Source: Flavobacteriia bacterium
GTDB lineage: Bacteria > Bacteroidota > Bacteroidia > Flavobacteriales > Weeksellaceae
Assembly: GCA_015999765.1 (NCBI GenBank)
Contig: JAECQR010000002.1
Location: 186,001 to 250,000 of the forward strand
Length of the DNA stretch: 64,000 nt
Reading direction: 5' to 3'
Shown: positions 35,008 to 44,698 of the stretch, piece after piece
Layout of the letters: each line of letters starts with the position of its first letter
Numbering within the stretch: position 1 is the stretch's first letter
Notes under the pieces: generated by a model
What the model saw: the letters and a program-made list of their open reading frames with translations, nothing else
The model's database searches: none
Told to the model about the DNA's origin: nothing
Program-made: the position numbers and the translations under genes

Positions 35008-35816
35008 ATGTCGGCATTTTTTAGCGGTTGCGGAAGGAATATTATGTTGTTGATGTACGCTGCTTTGCTGCCTACTCTGTTTCCGGCGGTTCCGGTAATT
35101 ATATTTTCAGTAAGTTTTTCGAGTTCGAAAGTTGTCCGGTTAAGGAAAAAAGCGCCGTAACCCCAGTATTCAATTTCCTGAATCAAATCCGGAAGGGGTT
35201 CGGAATGATGCCGCTGTTCCATTTCCACCATTAAAGTCGGGCGGTATTCTTCGATTACTTTTTTTGCGCCGCGCAGGGTGTTCATTTCATTTCCTTCCAC
35301 ATCAATTTTAATGAAATCGATTTTTTTCAGGTTTTCAAGGCCGGCCCAATCATCAAGTTTAATCACTTTTACCTGCTGAAGAATATGTTTTGATTCTTCA
35401 TTTTCGCGGTAATCGAGTTTCAAAGTTCCTCTTGAAGTATATGTTTTTCCTTTAATGACTGGGATTTTAAATTCTGCAGTTTCGTTTCTGTCAGAAAGCG
35501 CCAGTGGATAAATTTGAACCTGCGGAAAAATTCTTTTGAGACGGTTGTAAAGTTTTTTGTTGGGCTCGAAGGCGTAGATATTCTGTGGCGAAAGTTTTTG
35601 TTCCAGCTGATAGATGAAACTTCCTACGTTGGCACCAATATCAATCATTACTGCATCTTTTTTGAGATAATCTTTAATCCATATCAGTTCCGGCTCAATA
35701 TTGCGCGCCGAATAGTTCTCCCGTGAAATATTTTTTAAATGTTTAAAATATCTCGCTTTGTAAAAACCCGGGGTAAAGAACTGTAATTTTTCGGTTAATC
35801 GTTGATATAAAGACAT
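35004..35816 (-). CDS. FkbM family methyltransferase
   Basis: The ATG at 35814-35816 (MSLYQRLTEKL) is preferred to an in-frame TTG at 35849. The 270-residue product carries the SAM-binding motif MIDIGANVGSF (57-67), YAFEPNKKLYNRLK, and the late IDFIKIDVEGNEMNTL that defines the FkbM family. Such enzymes methylate sugars or other hydroxyl groups, here probably in a surface glycan because the flippase follows. It is the first gene of the pair with the flippase. Methyl acceptor unknown. Confidence 0.9.
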   Translation of the reverse strand: MSLYQRLTEKLQFFTPGFYKARYFKHLKNISRENYSARNIEPELIWIKDYLKKDAVMIDIGANVGSFIYQLEQKLSPQNIYAFEPNKKLYNRLKRIFPQVQIYPLALSDRNETAEFKIPVIKGKTYTSRGTLKLDYRENEESKHILQQVKVIKLDDWAGLENLKKIDFIKIDVEGNEMNTLRGAKKVIEEYRPTLMVEMEQRHHSEPLPDLIQEIEYWGYGAFFLNRTTFELEKLTENIITGTAGNRVGSKAAYINNIIFLPQPLKNADI

Positions 35817-35943
35817 ACGGTTTTTTATTGCAGCTAACAAAGGTAACAAAATATGTTAAATAAATGTTAAAGCGCTTCTTAAACATGAATTTTCTTCCAT
35901 TAAAAACTGCTTTTCGTTACCTTTAGCCTTCGAATAAAATTAT

Positions 35944-37569
35944 ATGAAAAAGATATTTCTACTCGCCGGATTTGCGCTCCTTTCTTCCTGTGCTACGGTT
36001 CAGAATTCCAATAACAAAACCTTCACCTGGGAAGCGGCTAATATGTATTTTCTTTTGACCGACCGGTTCAAAAATGGTGATCAAACCAATGATGTCAATT
36101 TTGAAAGAACGGAAAAAGCAGCAGTTTTAAGAGGATTTGAAGGAGGCGATCTCCGCGGGATTATTCAGAAGCTTGATGATAATTATTTTTCGGATTTGGG
36201 AATCAATGCGATTTGGATGACACCGGTTGTAGAACAGATTCATAACGCAACAGACGAGGGAACCGGTAAAACTTACGGATTTCACGGCTATTGGACGAAA
36301 GACTGGACCGCACTGGATCCGAATTTCGGTATAAAACAGGATCTAAAGGAACTTGTAGAAAAAGCCCACGCCAAAGGAATCAGAATTGTTTTGGATGCAG
36401 TGATTAATCACACGGGTCCGGTAACGCCAACCGATCCGGTTTACCCGAACTCCTGGGTGCGTACTTCACCACAGTGTACTTACAATTCTTACCAAAACAC
36501 CACGGCTTGTACGTTGGTCGCCAATCTTCCGGACATTATTACTGAATCAAATGCTGAAGCCGAACTGCCGCAAATGTTGGTTGAAAAATGGAAAAAAGAA
36601 GGCAGATATGAAGCAGAAATAAAATCTCTTAATGAATTTTTTGCCAGAACAGGTTATCCAAGAGCGCCAAAATATTATATCATGAAATGGCTTGCTGATT
36701 ATGTAGAGCAATTCGGAATTGATGGCTATCGCGTAGATACAGTGAAGCACACGAATGAAGATGTTTGGAAAGATTTCCAGAAAGTAAGTCAGGAAGCTTT
36801 TGATATTTATAAAAGAAACAATCCAACGAAAGTTCTTGATAATAACCTTTTTTTCACTGTTGGCGAGGTTTACGGCTATGGAATTTCGCAAAAACAGAAT
36901 TATGATTTCGGTGATAAAAAAGTAAATTATTACCAAAACGGTTTCAAGTCCCTTATTAATTTCGATTTTAAAGGTGATGCGAATAAATCTTATGAAGAAC
37001 TGTTTTCCGATTATTCAAAACTTCTTCATGGTGACCTGAACGGTAAAACTGTGATGAATTATCTTACTTCTCACGACGACGGTTCACCTTTCGATAAAGA
37101 CAGAAAAAGAACTTACGAGTCAGCAACAAAACTTCTTTTAGCACCAGGAATTTCGCAGGTGTATTACGGCGACGAAACTGCGCGAGATTTAACCATCGAA
37201 GGCGCGACAGGAGATGCCACGCTTAGGAGCAATATGAACTGGAAGGATATTCAGCAAAATACTGAAACCCAAAAACTTCTGCAGCATTACCAGAAATTGG
37301 GGAAATTCCGTGCAAATCATCCGGCGGTTGGAGCAGGCGTTCATCAGATGATTTCGCCCTCACCTTATTGGTTTACAAGATCTTATAACAATGATAAAGT
37401 TCTGATTGGGTTAGATTTAAATACAGGTATTAAAGAGATTTCCGTGTCGGACATTTTTGAAAACGGCACCAAACTCCGCGATGCGTACTCCGGAAAAACA
37501 GTAAAAGTCGAGAATGGCAAAGCAATAATCAATACAGAATTTTCGTTGGTTTTGTTTGAACAGATTTAA
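35944..37569 (+). CDS. GH13 alpha-amylase family lipoprotein
   Basis: The 541-residue protein has a lipoprotein signal (FALLSSC) and an alpha-amylase catalytic barrel. Region I is LDAVINHTG, region II GYRVDTVKH with nucleophile Asp265, region III TVGEVYG with acid/base Glu308, and region IV SHDDG with His377 and transition-state Asp378. The N-terminal MYFLLTDRFKNGDQTND is also typical. It probably degrades starch or glycogen-like glucans at the outer membrane. It is separated by two bases from a thioredoxin-like gene. Confidence 0.93.
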   Translation: MKKIFLLAGFALLSSCATVQNSNNKTFTWEAANMYFLLTDRFKNGDQTNDVNFERTEKAAVLRGFEGGDLRGIIQKLDDNYFSDLGINAIWMTPVVEQIHNATDEGTGKTYGFHGYWTKDWTALDPNFGIKQDLKELVEKAHAKGIRIVLDAVINHTGPVTPTDPVYPNSWVRTSPQCTYNSYQNTTACTLVANLPDIITESNAEAELPQMLVEKWKKEGRYEAEIKSLNEFFARTGYPRAPKYYIMKWLADYVEQFGIDGYRVDTVKHTNEDVWKDFQKVSQEAFDIYKRNNPTKVLDNNLFFTVGEVYGYGISQKQNYDFGDKKVNYYQNGFKSLINFDFKGDANKSYEELFSDYSKLLHGDLNGKTVMNYLTSHDDGSPFDKDRKRTYESATKLLLAPGISQVYYGDETARDLTIEGATGDATLRSNMNWKDIQQNTETQKLLQHYQKLGKFRANHPAVGAGVHQMISPSPYWFTRSYNNDKVLIGLDLNTGIKEISVSDIFENGTKLRDAYSGKTVKVENGKAIINTEFSLVLFEQI

Positions 37570-37571
37570 AT

Positions 37572-38096
37572 ATGAAAAGAATAGTCAGCTTACTCACGAT
37601 CTTGATTTCCTGCGTGGTTTTTTCGCAAAAAGTTCCGGAAATCAACAAAACCGTATTCTCCAAAGAAGCTTTGGCTCAGAAAATTACCTCGCAAAACGGC
37701 AAGAAACTTTCGGTTTCCGAGGTTTTAAAGAATCATGAAGGAAAAATTTTAATCATCGATTTCTGGGCAAGCTGGTGCCGAGACTGTATTCTTGCATTGC
37801 CTTCTACAAAAGAATTGAAAGAAAAAAATCCTGAGATTGAGTTTGTCTATTTCTCACTCGACCGCTCGCACGAACAGTGGAAAAAGGGTTTGGAGAAATA
37901 CCAGATTGCTGAAAATGAAAATTATTGGTTTGATGAAGGCTGGAAAAATAATTTTAATAATTATATCGACCTGAATTGGGTTCCGAGGTTTCTCATTGTT
38001 GACCAGAAAGGCGGAATCGCAAAATATTATGCGATAAGTCCCGCCGATCCCGAAATGCAGAAAACGATTGATCAGCTGAAAAACAAAAGTCTTTAA
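37572..38096 (+). CDS. Periplasmic TlpA-like thioredoxin-fold protein
   Basis: The 174-residue protein has a signal peptide (about 1-19, SCVVFSQ) and a TlpA/ResA-like thioredoxin domain with FWASWCRDC, active Cys69 and Cys72, and a later cis-proline region WVPRFLIV. It should act in the periplasm as a thiol reductant or isomerase. The two-base gap to the amylase gene implies co-transcription, though a functional tie is not obvious. No membrane anchor is seen. Confidence 0.88.
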   Translation: MKRIVSLLTILISCVVFSQKVPEINKTVFSKEALAQKITSQNGKKLSVSEVLKNHEGKILIIDFWASWCRDCILALPSTKELKEKNPEIEFVYFSLDRSHEQWKKGLEKYQIAENENYWFDEGWKNNFNNYIDLNWVPRFLIVDQKGGIAKYYAISPADPEMQKTIDQLKNKSL

Positions 38097-38105
38097 TAAA
38101 CAAAT

Positions 38106-38771
38106 TTAAAGAAAAGGCGCACTCAGAAAGTCGTTGAGTGGTTTAATGCTCTTAAAAATTTGAGCGAAATTTTTTGCGGCCGTTTCTCTCATCAGCGCTT
38201 CGTTGGAAACCGGATGTACAACAATAAAACTTTTTAGTTTTAAAAATTCGGCCATGGGATCATCTTTTTCAAATCCGTTCGGCACGCGCTGAAGTTTATT
38301 TTTGACACTTAAACCGCGGAAATTATTACGGAATTCATCCTGATCTAAAATATTCAGGAATTCTTTGCTGTTCATGGAGATTTCTTTGCGTATCTCCTTT
38401 AAAACGGAAGGTTCGGGCAGGTAAACGCCGCCTGCTAAAAATGATTTTCCGGGCTCGATATGAAGGTAGTATCCTGAAATTCTGTTTCCTTTTCCCATAC
38501 CTAAACCTGCACCGAAATTGGTTTTGTAAGGTGATTTGTCTTTTGAAAATCTTACATCACGGTAAATCCTGAACAGTGCTTTCTTAGCATCAGTTTTAAG
38601 AATTTCTTCATCAAATTTGCCGATTTCATCAATCAGGACTTCAACAAAATCTTTAACATTATTGTTGGCGGAAATATACTGCTCCTTATTTTCAGTAAAC
38701 CAATCGCGGTTATTGTTTTTACTGAGGTCTTTCAGGAACATTAAGGTTGAATTTTTGATAGCTGTAGACAT
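38106..38771 (-). CDS. DUF2461 family protein (TIGR02453)
   Basis: A 221-residue protein with the signatures LSKNNNRDWFTENKEQY near the N-terminus, FRIYRDVRFSKDKSPYKTNFGAGLG, and YYLHIEPGKSFLAGGVYLPEP of DUF2461. No signal peptide. Function unknown. It is convergent with the TlpA-like gene, with only nine bases between the stops, and divergent from the helicase gene upstream. Confidence 0.9.
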   Translation of the reverse strand: MSTAIKNSTLMFLKDLSKNNNRDWFTENKEQYISANNNVKDFVEVLIDEIGKFDEEILKTDAKKALFRIYRDVRFSKDKSPYKTNFGAGLGMGKGNRISGYYLHIEPGKSFLAGGVYLPEPSVLKEIRKEISMNSKEFLNILDQDEFRNNFRGLSVKNKLQRVPNGFEKDDPMAEFLKLKSFIVVHPVSNEALMRETAAKNFAQIFKSIKPLNDFLSAPFL

Positions 38772-38887
38772 TCTTCGCGGTATTTTACCTTCAAATTTAA
38801 TTCAAATAATACGAAAGGAAGATGTGTGAATGTTTCTTTAACAGAAATTTAATAAAACAATGTTTTTTTTATCAATTCTAAAATACG

Positions 38888-38895
38888 TATCTTTG
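38888..38895 (+). promoter_or_regulatory. Candidate -7 box for the DEAD-box helicase gene
   Basis: TATCTTTG, 20 bases before the ATG at 38916. Confidence 0.45.
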
Positions 38896-38915
38896 CAAAA
38901 TATTTAAAATACTTA

Positions 38916-40643
38916 ATGAATTTATTTACGGAAACCAATCTAAGTCCTGAAATCTTGAAGGCAATTGGCGAACTGGGCTTCGAAAGCCCTACAGAAATCC
39001 AAAAACAGACCATTCCTTTTATCTCTACAGATATACGCGACATGATCGCACTTGCGCAGACGGGGACGGGCAAAACAGCAGCATTTTCGCTTCCGATTTT
39101 GGATATGATTGACGAAGGTAGTCGCAAAATCCAATTTTTGGTGCTTTGTCCGACAAGAGAACTGTGTCTTCAGATTACAAAAGACATTAAAAATTATTCG
39201 AAATACATGCCGAGCATTAAAACCACAGCAGTTTATGGCGGCAGCAGTATTATGGATCAAATCCGGTCACTTCGCGAAAAACCACAGATTATTGTGGGTA
39301 CGCCAGGCCGTGTGATCGATTTAATTAACAGAAAAGCTTTGGATTTCTCCGAAATTCAGTGGTTGGTTTTAGATGAAGCCGATGAAATGCTTTCAATGGG
39401 TTTCAAAGATGATCTGGAAACCATTTTAAGAGAAACTCCGGATACTAAGCAAACTTACCTGTTCTCGGCAACGATGAACAAAGAGGTTGAAAGAATTTCT
39501 AAAAACTATTTAACTTCACCACACCGTATTTCGGTAGGATCGATTAACGAGGTGAAGAAAAACATCAAGCACGAATTTTATGTGGTAGGTTACCGTCATA
39601 AAAAAGAAGCTTTGAAAAGACTGATCGACGCTAACCCTAATCAGTACTCCATTCTCTTCTGCCGTACCCGTATGGAAACGCAGGAAGTTGCAGATTTTCT
39701 GATGCAGAACGGTTATGCAGCAGATGCACTTCACGGTGACTTGTCACAGGCGCAGAGAGATACGGTAATGAAAAAATTCCGTCTCAAAAATATTGATATT
39801 TTGGTGGCAACAGACGTTGCGGCGAGAGGTTTGGATGTAAATTCACTGACTCACGTAATTCATTATTCTTTGCCGGATGATCCTGAAGTATTTGTTCACC
39901 GAAGCGGAAGAACGGGTAGAGCAGGGAAAGACGGAATCTCCATGTCCCTGATTAAGCCAGAAGAATCCCGAAAATTAAAGCAGATTAAATCATCAACAAA
40001 AATTGATATTGTTGAAAAGAAAATCCCAACCGGAGAAGCGATTATCAAAGCTCAGGTAGGCGGTGTTTTCGAGAAACTGTTTACGATACATGAAGAGTTT
40101 TTCACTTTCGATGATTCTTTAATCCCTGATTTATCTGAATTCTCTAAGGAAGAATTGGTTCATAAGCTTCTTCAGCTTCAGCTGAGAGATCTAGCCATGT
40201 TCTACAAAGATAAAAATGATCTTGCCGATCAGAAATTTAGTGCTGATGACCGTGGCGACAGCCGTAGAGACCGAGATAGAGGCAGAGACCGGGATCGTGA
40301 CCGAGGCAGAGACCGTGACAGAGGCGACAGAAGAGACAGCTTCCGAGACGGTGGACGCGATGGCGGAAGAGACCGCGACCGTAAACCACGGAAAAACAAT
40401 GGTGATATGGTGAGATTTTTCTTCAACTTAGGAAAAAAAGACCAGCTGAAGAAAATGGATATGCTTGAAATCATCAACAAATCTACCGCGAAATCCAAGA
40501 AAAGACCAGATATCGGAGAAATTGAAATCTTAGAGAAATTCTCATTCTTCGAAGTTGAAAAATCATTTAAAGATGAAGTTTTGAGAGGTTTAGAAACCCA
40601 GAAATTCAAAGGTAAAGATATGCGTGCCGAAGTGGCCAACTAA
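38916..40643 (+). CDS. DEAD-box RNA helicase with RD-rich linker and DbpA-type RNA-binding domain
   Basis: The 575-residue helicase has motif I AQTGTGKT (48-55), motif Ia PTREL, the DEAD box at 153-156, SAT, and motif [13 protein letters not shown] linker of mostly Arg-Asp repeats (about 442-493) separates the core from a C-terminal DbpA/CsdA-type RNA-binding domain (about 495-572). It likely unwinds rRNA or mRNA structure, as DeaD does in ribosome assembly and cold adaptation. The Arg-Asp stretch is coded by a short-period repeat and could vary in length between strains. Confidence 0.93.
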   Translation: MNLFTETNLSPEILKAIGELGFESPTEIQKQTIPFISTDIRDMIALAQTGTGKTAAFSLPILDMIDEGSRKIQFLVLCPTRELCLQITKDIKNYSKYMPSIKTTAVYGGSSIMDQIRSLREKPQIIVGTPGRVIDLINRKALDFSEIQWLVLDEADEMLSMGFKDDLETILRETPDTKQTYLFSATMNKEVERISKNYLTSPHRISVGSINEVKKNIKHEFYVVGYRHKKEALKRLIDANPNQYSILFCRTRMETQEVADFLMQNGYAADALHGDLSQAQRDTVMKKFRLKNIDILVATDVAARGLDVNSLTHVIHYSLPDDPEVFVHRSGRTGRAGKDGISMSLIKPEESRKLKQIKSSTKIDIVEKKIPTGEAIIKAQVGGVFEKLFTIHEEFFTFDDSLIPDLSEFSKEELVHKLLQLQLRDLAMFYKDKNDLADQKFSADDRGDSRRDRDRGRDRDRDRGRDRDRGDRRDSFRDGGRDGGRDRDRKPRKNNGDMVRFFFNLGKKDQLKKMDMLEIINKSTAKSKKRPDIGEIEILEKFSFFEVEKSFKDEVLRGLETQKFKGKDMRAEVAN

Positions 40644-40669
40644 CTTTTACCACAATTTTATAATATGAA

Positions 40670-40704
40670 TCAGTCCCGTTGTTACAGCGGGACTGATTTT
40701 TTTT
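40670..40704 (+). terminator. Rho-independent terminator after the helicase gene
   Basis: ATCAGTCCCG / CGGGACTGAT stem followed by a run of T residues. Confidence 0.8.
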
Positions 40705-40805
40705 GTGGATATAATTTTTCTTAATGTTAAGAAAACTTAATATAAAAAGCGCTCAGTTCAATCGCTTTTTCGGAAATTTGCATCACTAATTTTAAATCAA
40801 AAAAA

Positions 40806-41444
40806 ATGGGAATCGGCAATATTTTTAAAGCGTTCCAACCAAAAGACAAAGTGTTTTTTGTACTGTTTGAAAAAGTAGCAGCAACGTTAACTGAAATGTC
40901 TAAGGAATTTCACGAAGGGTTGATGGATTTTGACATCAATGATGATACGATGCTAAAAAATATGAGCGATTACGAGCACAAACTCGATGATCTTACCCAT
41001 GAAATTTTTGTTCAGCTTGGTGAAAACTTTATCACCCCTTTCGACAGAGAAGACATCAGTCATTTAGCAAGCGGATTGGATGATATCGCTGATTATATGT
41101 ATGCTTCTGCAAAATATATTTACCTCTACAAAACTCCGCTTGATCCGGCTTATACAGAATTCAGTCTTCTAATTTACAAATCCTGTGTGGAAATCCAGAG
41201 TGCTATGGCAAACCTGAAGGATTTCAAAAACGGAAAAGCGGTAAAAGAATCTTGTATCAAAATTAACTCTTACGAAAATATTGCTGATGACGTTTTAAGT
41301 CAGGCCACCGTAAAACTTTTCGAAACCAACGATGCGATTAACATTATTAAAATCAAATCTGTTTTGGAATATCTGGAAATCGTGACAGACAAGGCAGAAG
41401 ATGTTGCCAACACCATGGACAGTATCGTAATTAAATATGCTTAA
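40806..41444 (+). CDS. DUF47 family PhoU-like phosphate transport accessory protein
   Basis: A 212-residue all-helical protein of the TIGR00153/DUF47 group (FKAFQPKDKVFFVLFEK; DREDISHLASGLDDIADYMY, with its acid-rich metal-binding helix). These proteins are usually encoded directly upstream of Pit phosphate carriers, as here (28-base gap), and are thought to modulate the carrier. Cytosolic. Confidence 0.9.
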   Translation: MGIGNIFKAFQPKDKVFFVLFEKVAATLTEMSKEFHEGLMDFDINDDTMLKNMSDYEHKLDDLTHEIFVQLGENFITPFDREDISHLASGLDDIADYMYASAKYIYLYKTPLDPAYTEFSLLIYKSCVEIQSAMANLKDFKNGKAVKESCIKINSYENIADDVLSQATVKLFETNDAINIIKIKSVLEYLEIVTDKAEDVANTMDSIVIKYA

Positions 41445-41472
41445 TACCGGGCAGTAACCTTAAAAGTTAAGA

Positions 41473-42618
41473 ATGGAATTACCAGTATTATTAATAATCA
41501 TTATTGTTCTTGCATTAATATTTGATTATATCAACGGTTTTCACGATGCGGCCAACTCCATTGCGACCATTGTTTCCACTAAAGTTTTATCGCCGTTTCA
41601 GGCAGTTCTATGGGCTGCATTGTGGAATTTTGCGGCATTCTTTGTAGCGATGTATATCATTGGGGAATTCAAAATCGGGAATACCATTGCAAAAACTGTG
41701 AACGAAGACTTCATCAACCTGGAAGTCATTTTCTCCGGTCTTATTGCAGCGATTGCATGGAATTTACTGACCTGGTGGTTTGGGATTCCGTCTTCATCAT
41801 CGCACACGCTCATTGGTGGATTTCTGGGTGCAGCATTAATGCACGCACTTGTGATGGATTATCATCATGTTGCATTAGCAAGTCCGGATCTGGGAATTTG
41901 GGAACACCTGAAATTAGCTTTTCAGCAGCTGTTTACGCAAAACGTTGTAAAGTATGAAAAGGTGATACCTATCTTCCTTTTCATCTTCATGGCTCCCTTT
42001 ATCGGGATGATTGTTTCTATTATCATCACACTGATCATTGTGAACCTAGCAAAGAAAAGCAATCCGCGGAAAGCCGATGCACAGTTTAAAAAATGGCAGT
42101 TGGTGTCTTCAGCACTTTTCAGCTTGGGACACGGTCTTAATGATGCGCAGAAAGTGATGGGAATCATCGGTGCGGCGGTAATCTACTATCACGTTACCCT
42201 AATCGGCGGAACTGATGAATATGCACTCATGGATTCTGCAGACCGTTTCAAACACTTTACAACCGATTATATTTGGGTCCCATTTGTATCCTTCCTCGCT
42301 ATTGGTTTAGGTACAATGAGTGGCGGCTGGAAGATTGTAAAAACAATGGGAACCAAGATTACCAAAGTTACGCCTTTAGAAGGAGTAAGTGCAGAATCTG
42401 CCGGAGCAATTACGCTTTTCATTACTGATCACTTAGGAATTCCGGTTTCTACAACGCATACCATTACCGGTGCAATCATCGGGGTTGGATTAACAAAAAG
42501 AGTTTCCGCAGTACGTTGGGGAATAACCGTAAGCTTATTGTGGGCGTGGGTTTTAACTATTCCGATCTCCGCAATTGTTGCAGGAGTTACCTACTTACTC
42601 GTAATTGCGGTGAAATAA
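41473..42618 (+). CDS. pit: Low-affinity inorganic phosphate transporter, Pit family
   Basis: The 381-residue, ten-to-twelve-helix protein has the duplicated PiT signature: FDYINGFHDAANSIAT near the N-terminus and the related HGLNDAQKVMGII in the middle, plus IPVSTTHTITGAIIGVG near the end. It imports metal-phosphate with protons or sodium. It is in a two-gene unit with the DUF47 protein and ends at a terminator. Confidence 0.94.
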   Translation: MELPVLLIIIIVLALIFDYINGFHDAANSIATIVSTKVLSPFQAVLWAALWNFAAFFVAMYIIGEFKIGNTIAKTVNEDFINLEVIFSGLIAAIAWNLLTWWFGIPSSSSHTLIGGFLGAALMHALVMDYHHVALASPDLGIWEHLKLAFQQLFTQNVVKYEKVIPIFLFIFMAPFIGMIVSIIITLIIVNLAKKSNPRKADAQFKKWQLVSSALFSLGHGLNDAQKVMGIIGAAVIYYHVTLIGGTDEYALMDSADRFKHFTTDYIWVPFVSFLAIGLGTMSGGWKIVKTMGTKITKVTPLEGVSAESAGAITLFITDHLGIPVSTTHTITGAIIGVGLTKRVSAVRWGITVSLLWAWVLTIPISAIVAGVTYLLVIAVK

Positions 42619-42635
42619 TCTATACAGAAAATCTC

Positions 42636-42664
42636 AAAAACCACCTTAATCAGGTGGTTTTTTT
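42636..42664 (+). terminator. Rho-independent terminator after pit
   Basis: AAAAACCACCT / AGGTGGTTTTT stem with 4-base loop and T run. Confidence 0.85.
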
Positions 42665-42700
42665 ATGGTGTATTGTTAAGGCTAAAAGTTTTTAAAATTG

Positions 42701-42708
42701 TAATTTTG
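42701..42708 (+). promoter_or_regulatory. Candidate -7 box for the polyprenyl synthetase gene
   Basis: TAATTTTG, 17 bases before ATG 42726. It overlaps an upstream in-frame GTG (42708), which makes that GTG an unlikely start. Confidence 0.45.
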
Positions 42709-42725
42709 TGCAAACAAGAAAATTT

Positions 42726-43697
42726 ATGCAGTTTTTAGAAGAATATCAGGAAATCGTTTCGAAAGCCATCGACAAATATACATTCAAAGATAAGCCGGAA
42801 GAGCTTTATGCGCCCATGAACTACATTATTTCTCACGGAGGCAAAAGACTCCGTCCGATTATGGTGCTTATGGCGAATGATATGTTTGGCGGTGATCTTC
42901 AGAAAGCCATAAAACCCGCCTTGGCCATTGAGTTTTTTCACAATTTTACGCTGATTCATGATGATATTATGGATGAAGCGCCACTTAGAAGAAACAAACC
43001 TACGATCCATACGTTACACGGAATTAACGCCGGAATTCTTTCGGGGGACGGACTTTTGCTAAAAGCCTATAAATTCTTCGATGATCTGGAACCGGAGCTT
43101 TTCAAAGCCTGCATCAGAGTTTTTACGCATACCGGACTTTTACTGTGCGAAGGACAGCAGTACGATATCAATTTTGAAACACAGGAAGATGTAACCTTCA
43201 ACGATTACATCCGCATGATTACTTATAAAACAGGCGTTTTGAGCGCATCTTCTTTTGAGATTGGTGCTTTGATCGCTGGCGCAGATTTTAAAGATGCAAA
43301 AGCAATTTTCAACTTCGGAAAAAATGTTGGAATTGCTTTCCAGATTATGGATGATTACCTCGATGTATTCGGAAACCAGGAATCGTTCGGTAAAAAACAT
43401 GCCGGTGATATTTATGAGAACAAGAAAACAGTTCTTTATCTTTTAGCAAAAGAACACGGGACAGAGGAAGAAAAGAAAGAACTGGATTACTGGTATGCTA
43501 AAAAAACCGATAACGTAGACAAAGTTTACAGTGTGGAGAAAATCTTCCGCCGGACTAAAGTTGATGAAAAAACACTCCATTTGATCCAGAAATATAACGA
43601 AATCGCGCAGGGTTACCTGGACCAGATTGATGTTCCGGATGAGAAAAAGAAACCTTTCATCGAACTTGCAAACTATCTGTTGAGAAGAGAAAGCTAA
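42726..43697 (+). CDS. Polyprenyl (octaprenyl-type) diphosphate synthase
   Basis: Trans-prenyltransferase of 323 residues from ATG 42726 (MQFLEEYQEIV). The first aspartate-rich motif DDIMD is at 79-83, the second DDYLD at 209-213, and HGGKRLRP (38-45) binds isopentenyl diphosphate. It makes the isoprenoid chain for menaquinone or other lipids in the cytosol. Chain length is not certain from sequence. It is followed, after 44 bases, by a GSCFA gene. Confidence 0.92.
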   Translation: MQFLEEYQEIVSKAIDKYTFKDKPEELYAPMNYIISHGGKRLRPIMVLMANDMFGGDLQKAIKPALAIEFFHNFTLIHDDIMDEAPLRRNKPTIHTLHGINAGILSGDGLLLKAYKFFDDLEPELFKACIRVFTHTGLLLCEGQQYDINFETQEDVTFNDYIRMITYKTGVLSASSFEIGALIAGADFKDAKAIFNFGKNVGIAFQIMDDYLDVFGNQESFGKKHAGDIYENKKTVLYLLAKEHGTEEEKKELDYWYAKKTDNVDKVYSVEKIFRRTKVDEKTLHLIQKYNEIAQGYLDQIDVPDEKKKPFIELANYLLRRES

Positions 43698-43741
43698 GGT
43701 TTTCTTCCACCTAACCCATTTATTACATATCGTATTACCCA

Positions 43742-44692
43742 ATGAAGTTCCGTACTGAAGTTGATATTCCGGTTTCAGATAAGATGTTCGAAATTGAAGA
43801 CCGAACGTTTTCGATAGGATCATGTTTTGCTACAGAAATCTCAGATTTGCTTGCGAAAGGTCAAATCCAGACTTTAAATAATCCTTTCGGGACAATTTTT
43901 AATCCTTTTTCCATTAATAACGCGGTTAAAAGGCTTCATGATTCAGCGTTTTATAGCGAAGAAGATTTAATCAAATATGGAGAAGAGGTGATTTCGCTGG
44001 ATCATCACAGTTCCTTCAATACCAGATTTCTGCACCAGACTTTAGAGAAAATCAATTCTAAAATCGAGGAAGGGAACCGCTTTCTGCAGCAAACCGACTG
44101 GGTTATCATTACCTATGGAACGTCTTATATCTATGAATTTCTGCCGAAGAAAAAACTCGTTGCGAACTGCCATAAAATTCCTGGGAAATATTTCGAAAAA
44201 AGACTGCTGACCAATCTGGAGATTACGGATTCCATTTATGAAACGGTTACGCTGCTGAAAGATATCTGTAAACCCAACGTTCAGATTCTGTTCAGCGTTT
44301 CGCCGGTTCGCCATACAAAAGACGGAATGGTGGAAAATAACGTGAGTAAATCCAAGTTAATTTCGGCGGTTCATGATATCTTGTCCCAATTCGACAATTG
44401 TCATTATCTGCCTGCGTACGAGATTTTGATGGATGATCTTCGTGATTACCGGTTCTATAAAGAAGATTTAATTCATGCCAACACTCAGGCAGTTCAGTAT
44501 ATCTGGGAAAAATTCGGGAACGCTTATTTCTCAGATGAAACCATGGATTTTGTAGAAGAAAATTTTAAAATTGCCAAAGCGTTATCTCATAAACCTTCCG
44601 ACGAAAAAAGCCCGAAACATCTGGAATTTAGCGAAAATCTAGAAAAAAGGATAGCAGATCAGCAGGCTAAAGTGAAGCATAAAATATTTTAA
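43742..44692 (+). CDS. GSCFA domain-containing protein
   Basis: A 316-residue protein with the naming motif GSCFA at 26-30, then WVITYGTSYIYEF and FSVSPVRHTKDGM, all conserved in this Bacteroidetes family of predicted GDSL/SGNH-like esterases. The serine of GSCFA would be the nucleophile. No signal peptide. The substrate is unknown; an acyl or acetyl group on a glycan is a common guess. Likely co-transcribed with the prenyl synthase. Confidence 0.9.
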   Translation: MKFRTEVDIPVSDKMFEIEDRTFSIGSCFATEISDLLAKGQIQTLNNPFGTIFNPFSINNAVKRLHDSAFYSEEDLIKYGEEVISLDHHSSFNTRFLHQTLEKINSKIEEGNRFLQQTDWVIITYGTSYIYEFLPKKKLVANCHKIPGKYFEKRLLTNLEITDSIYETVTLLKDICKPNVQILFSVSPVRHTKDGMVENNVSKSKLISAVHDILSQFDNCHYLPAYEILMDDLRDYRFYKEDLIHANTQAVQYIWEKFGNAYFSDETMDFVEENFKIAKALSHKPSDEKSPKHLEFSENLEKRIADQQAKVKHKIF

Positions 44693-44698
44693 ATTCAT

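Noticed and set aside
40216-40413. Plus-strand frame rich in Thr, Glu and Ala within the helicase gene
   Set aside because: It is the alternate-frame reading of the Arg-Asp repeat linker, with no start signal of its own.
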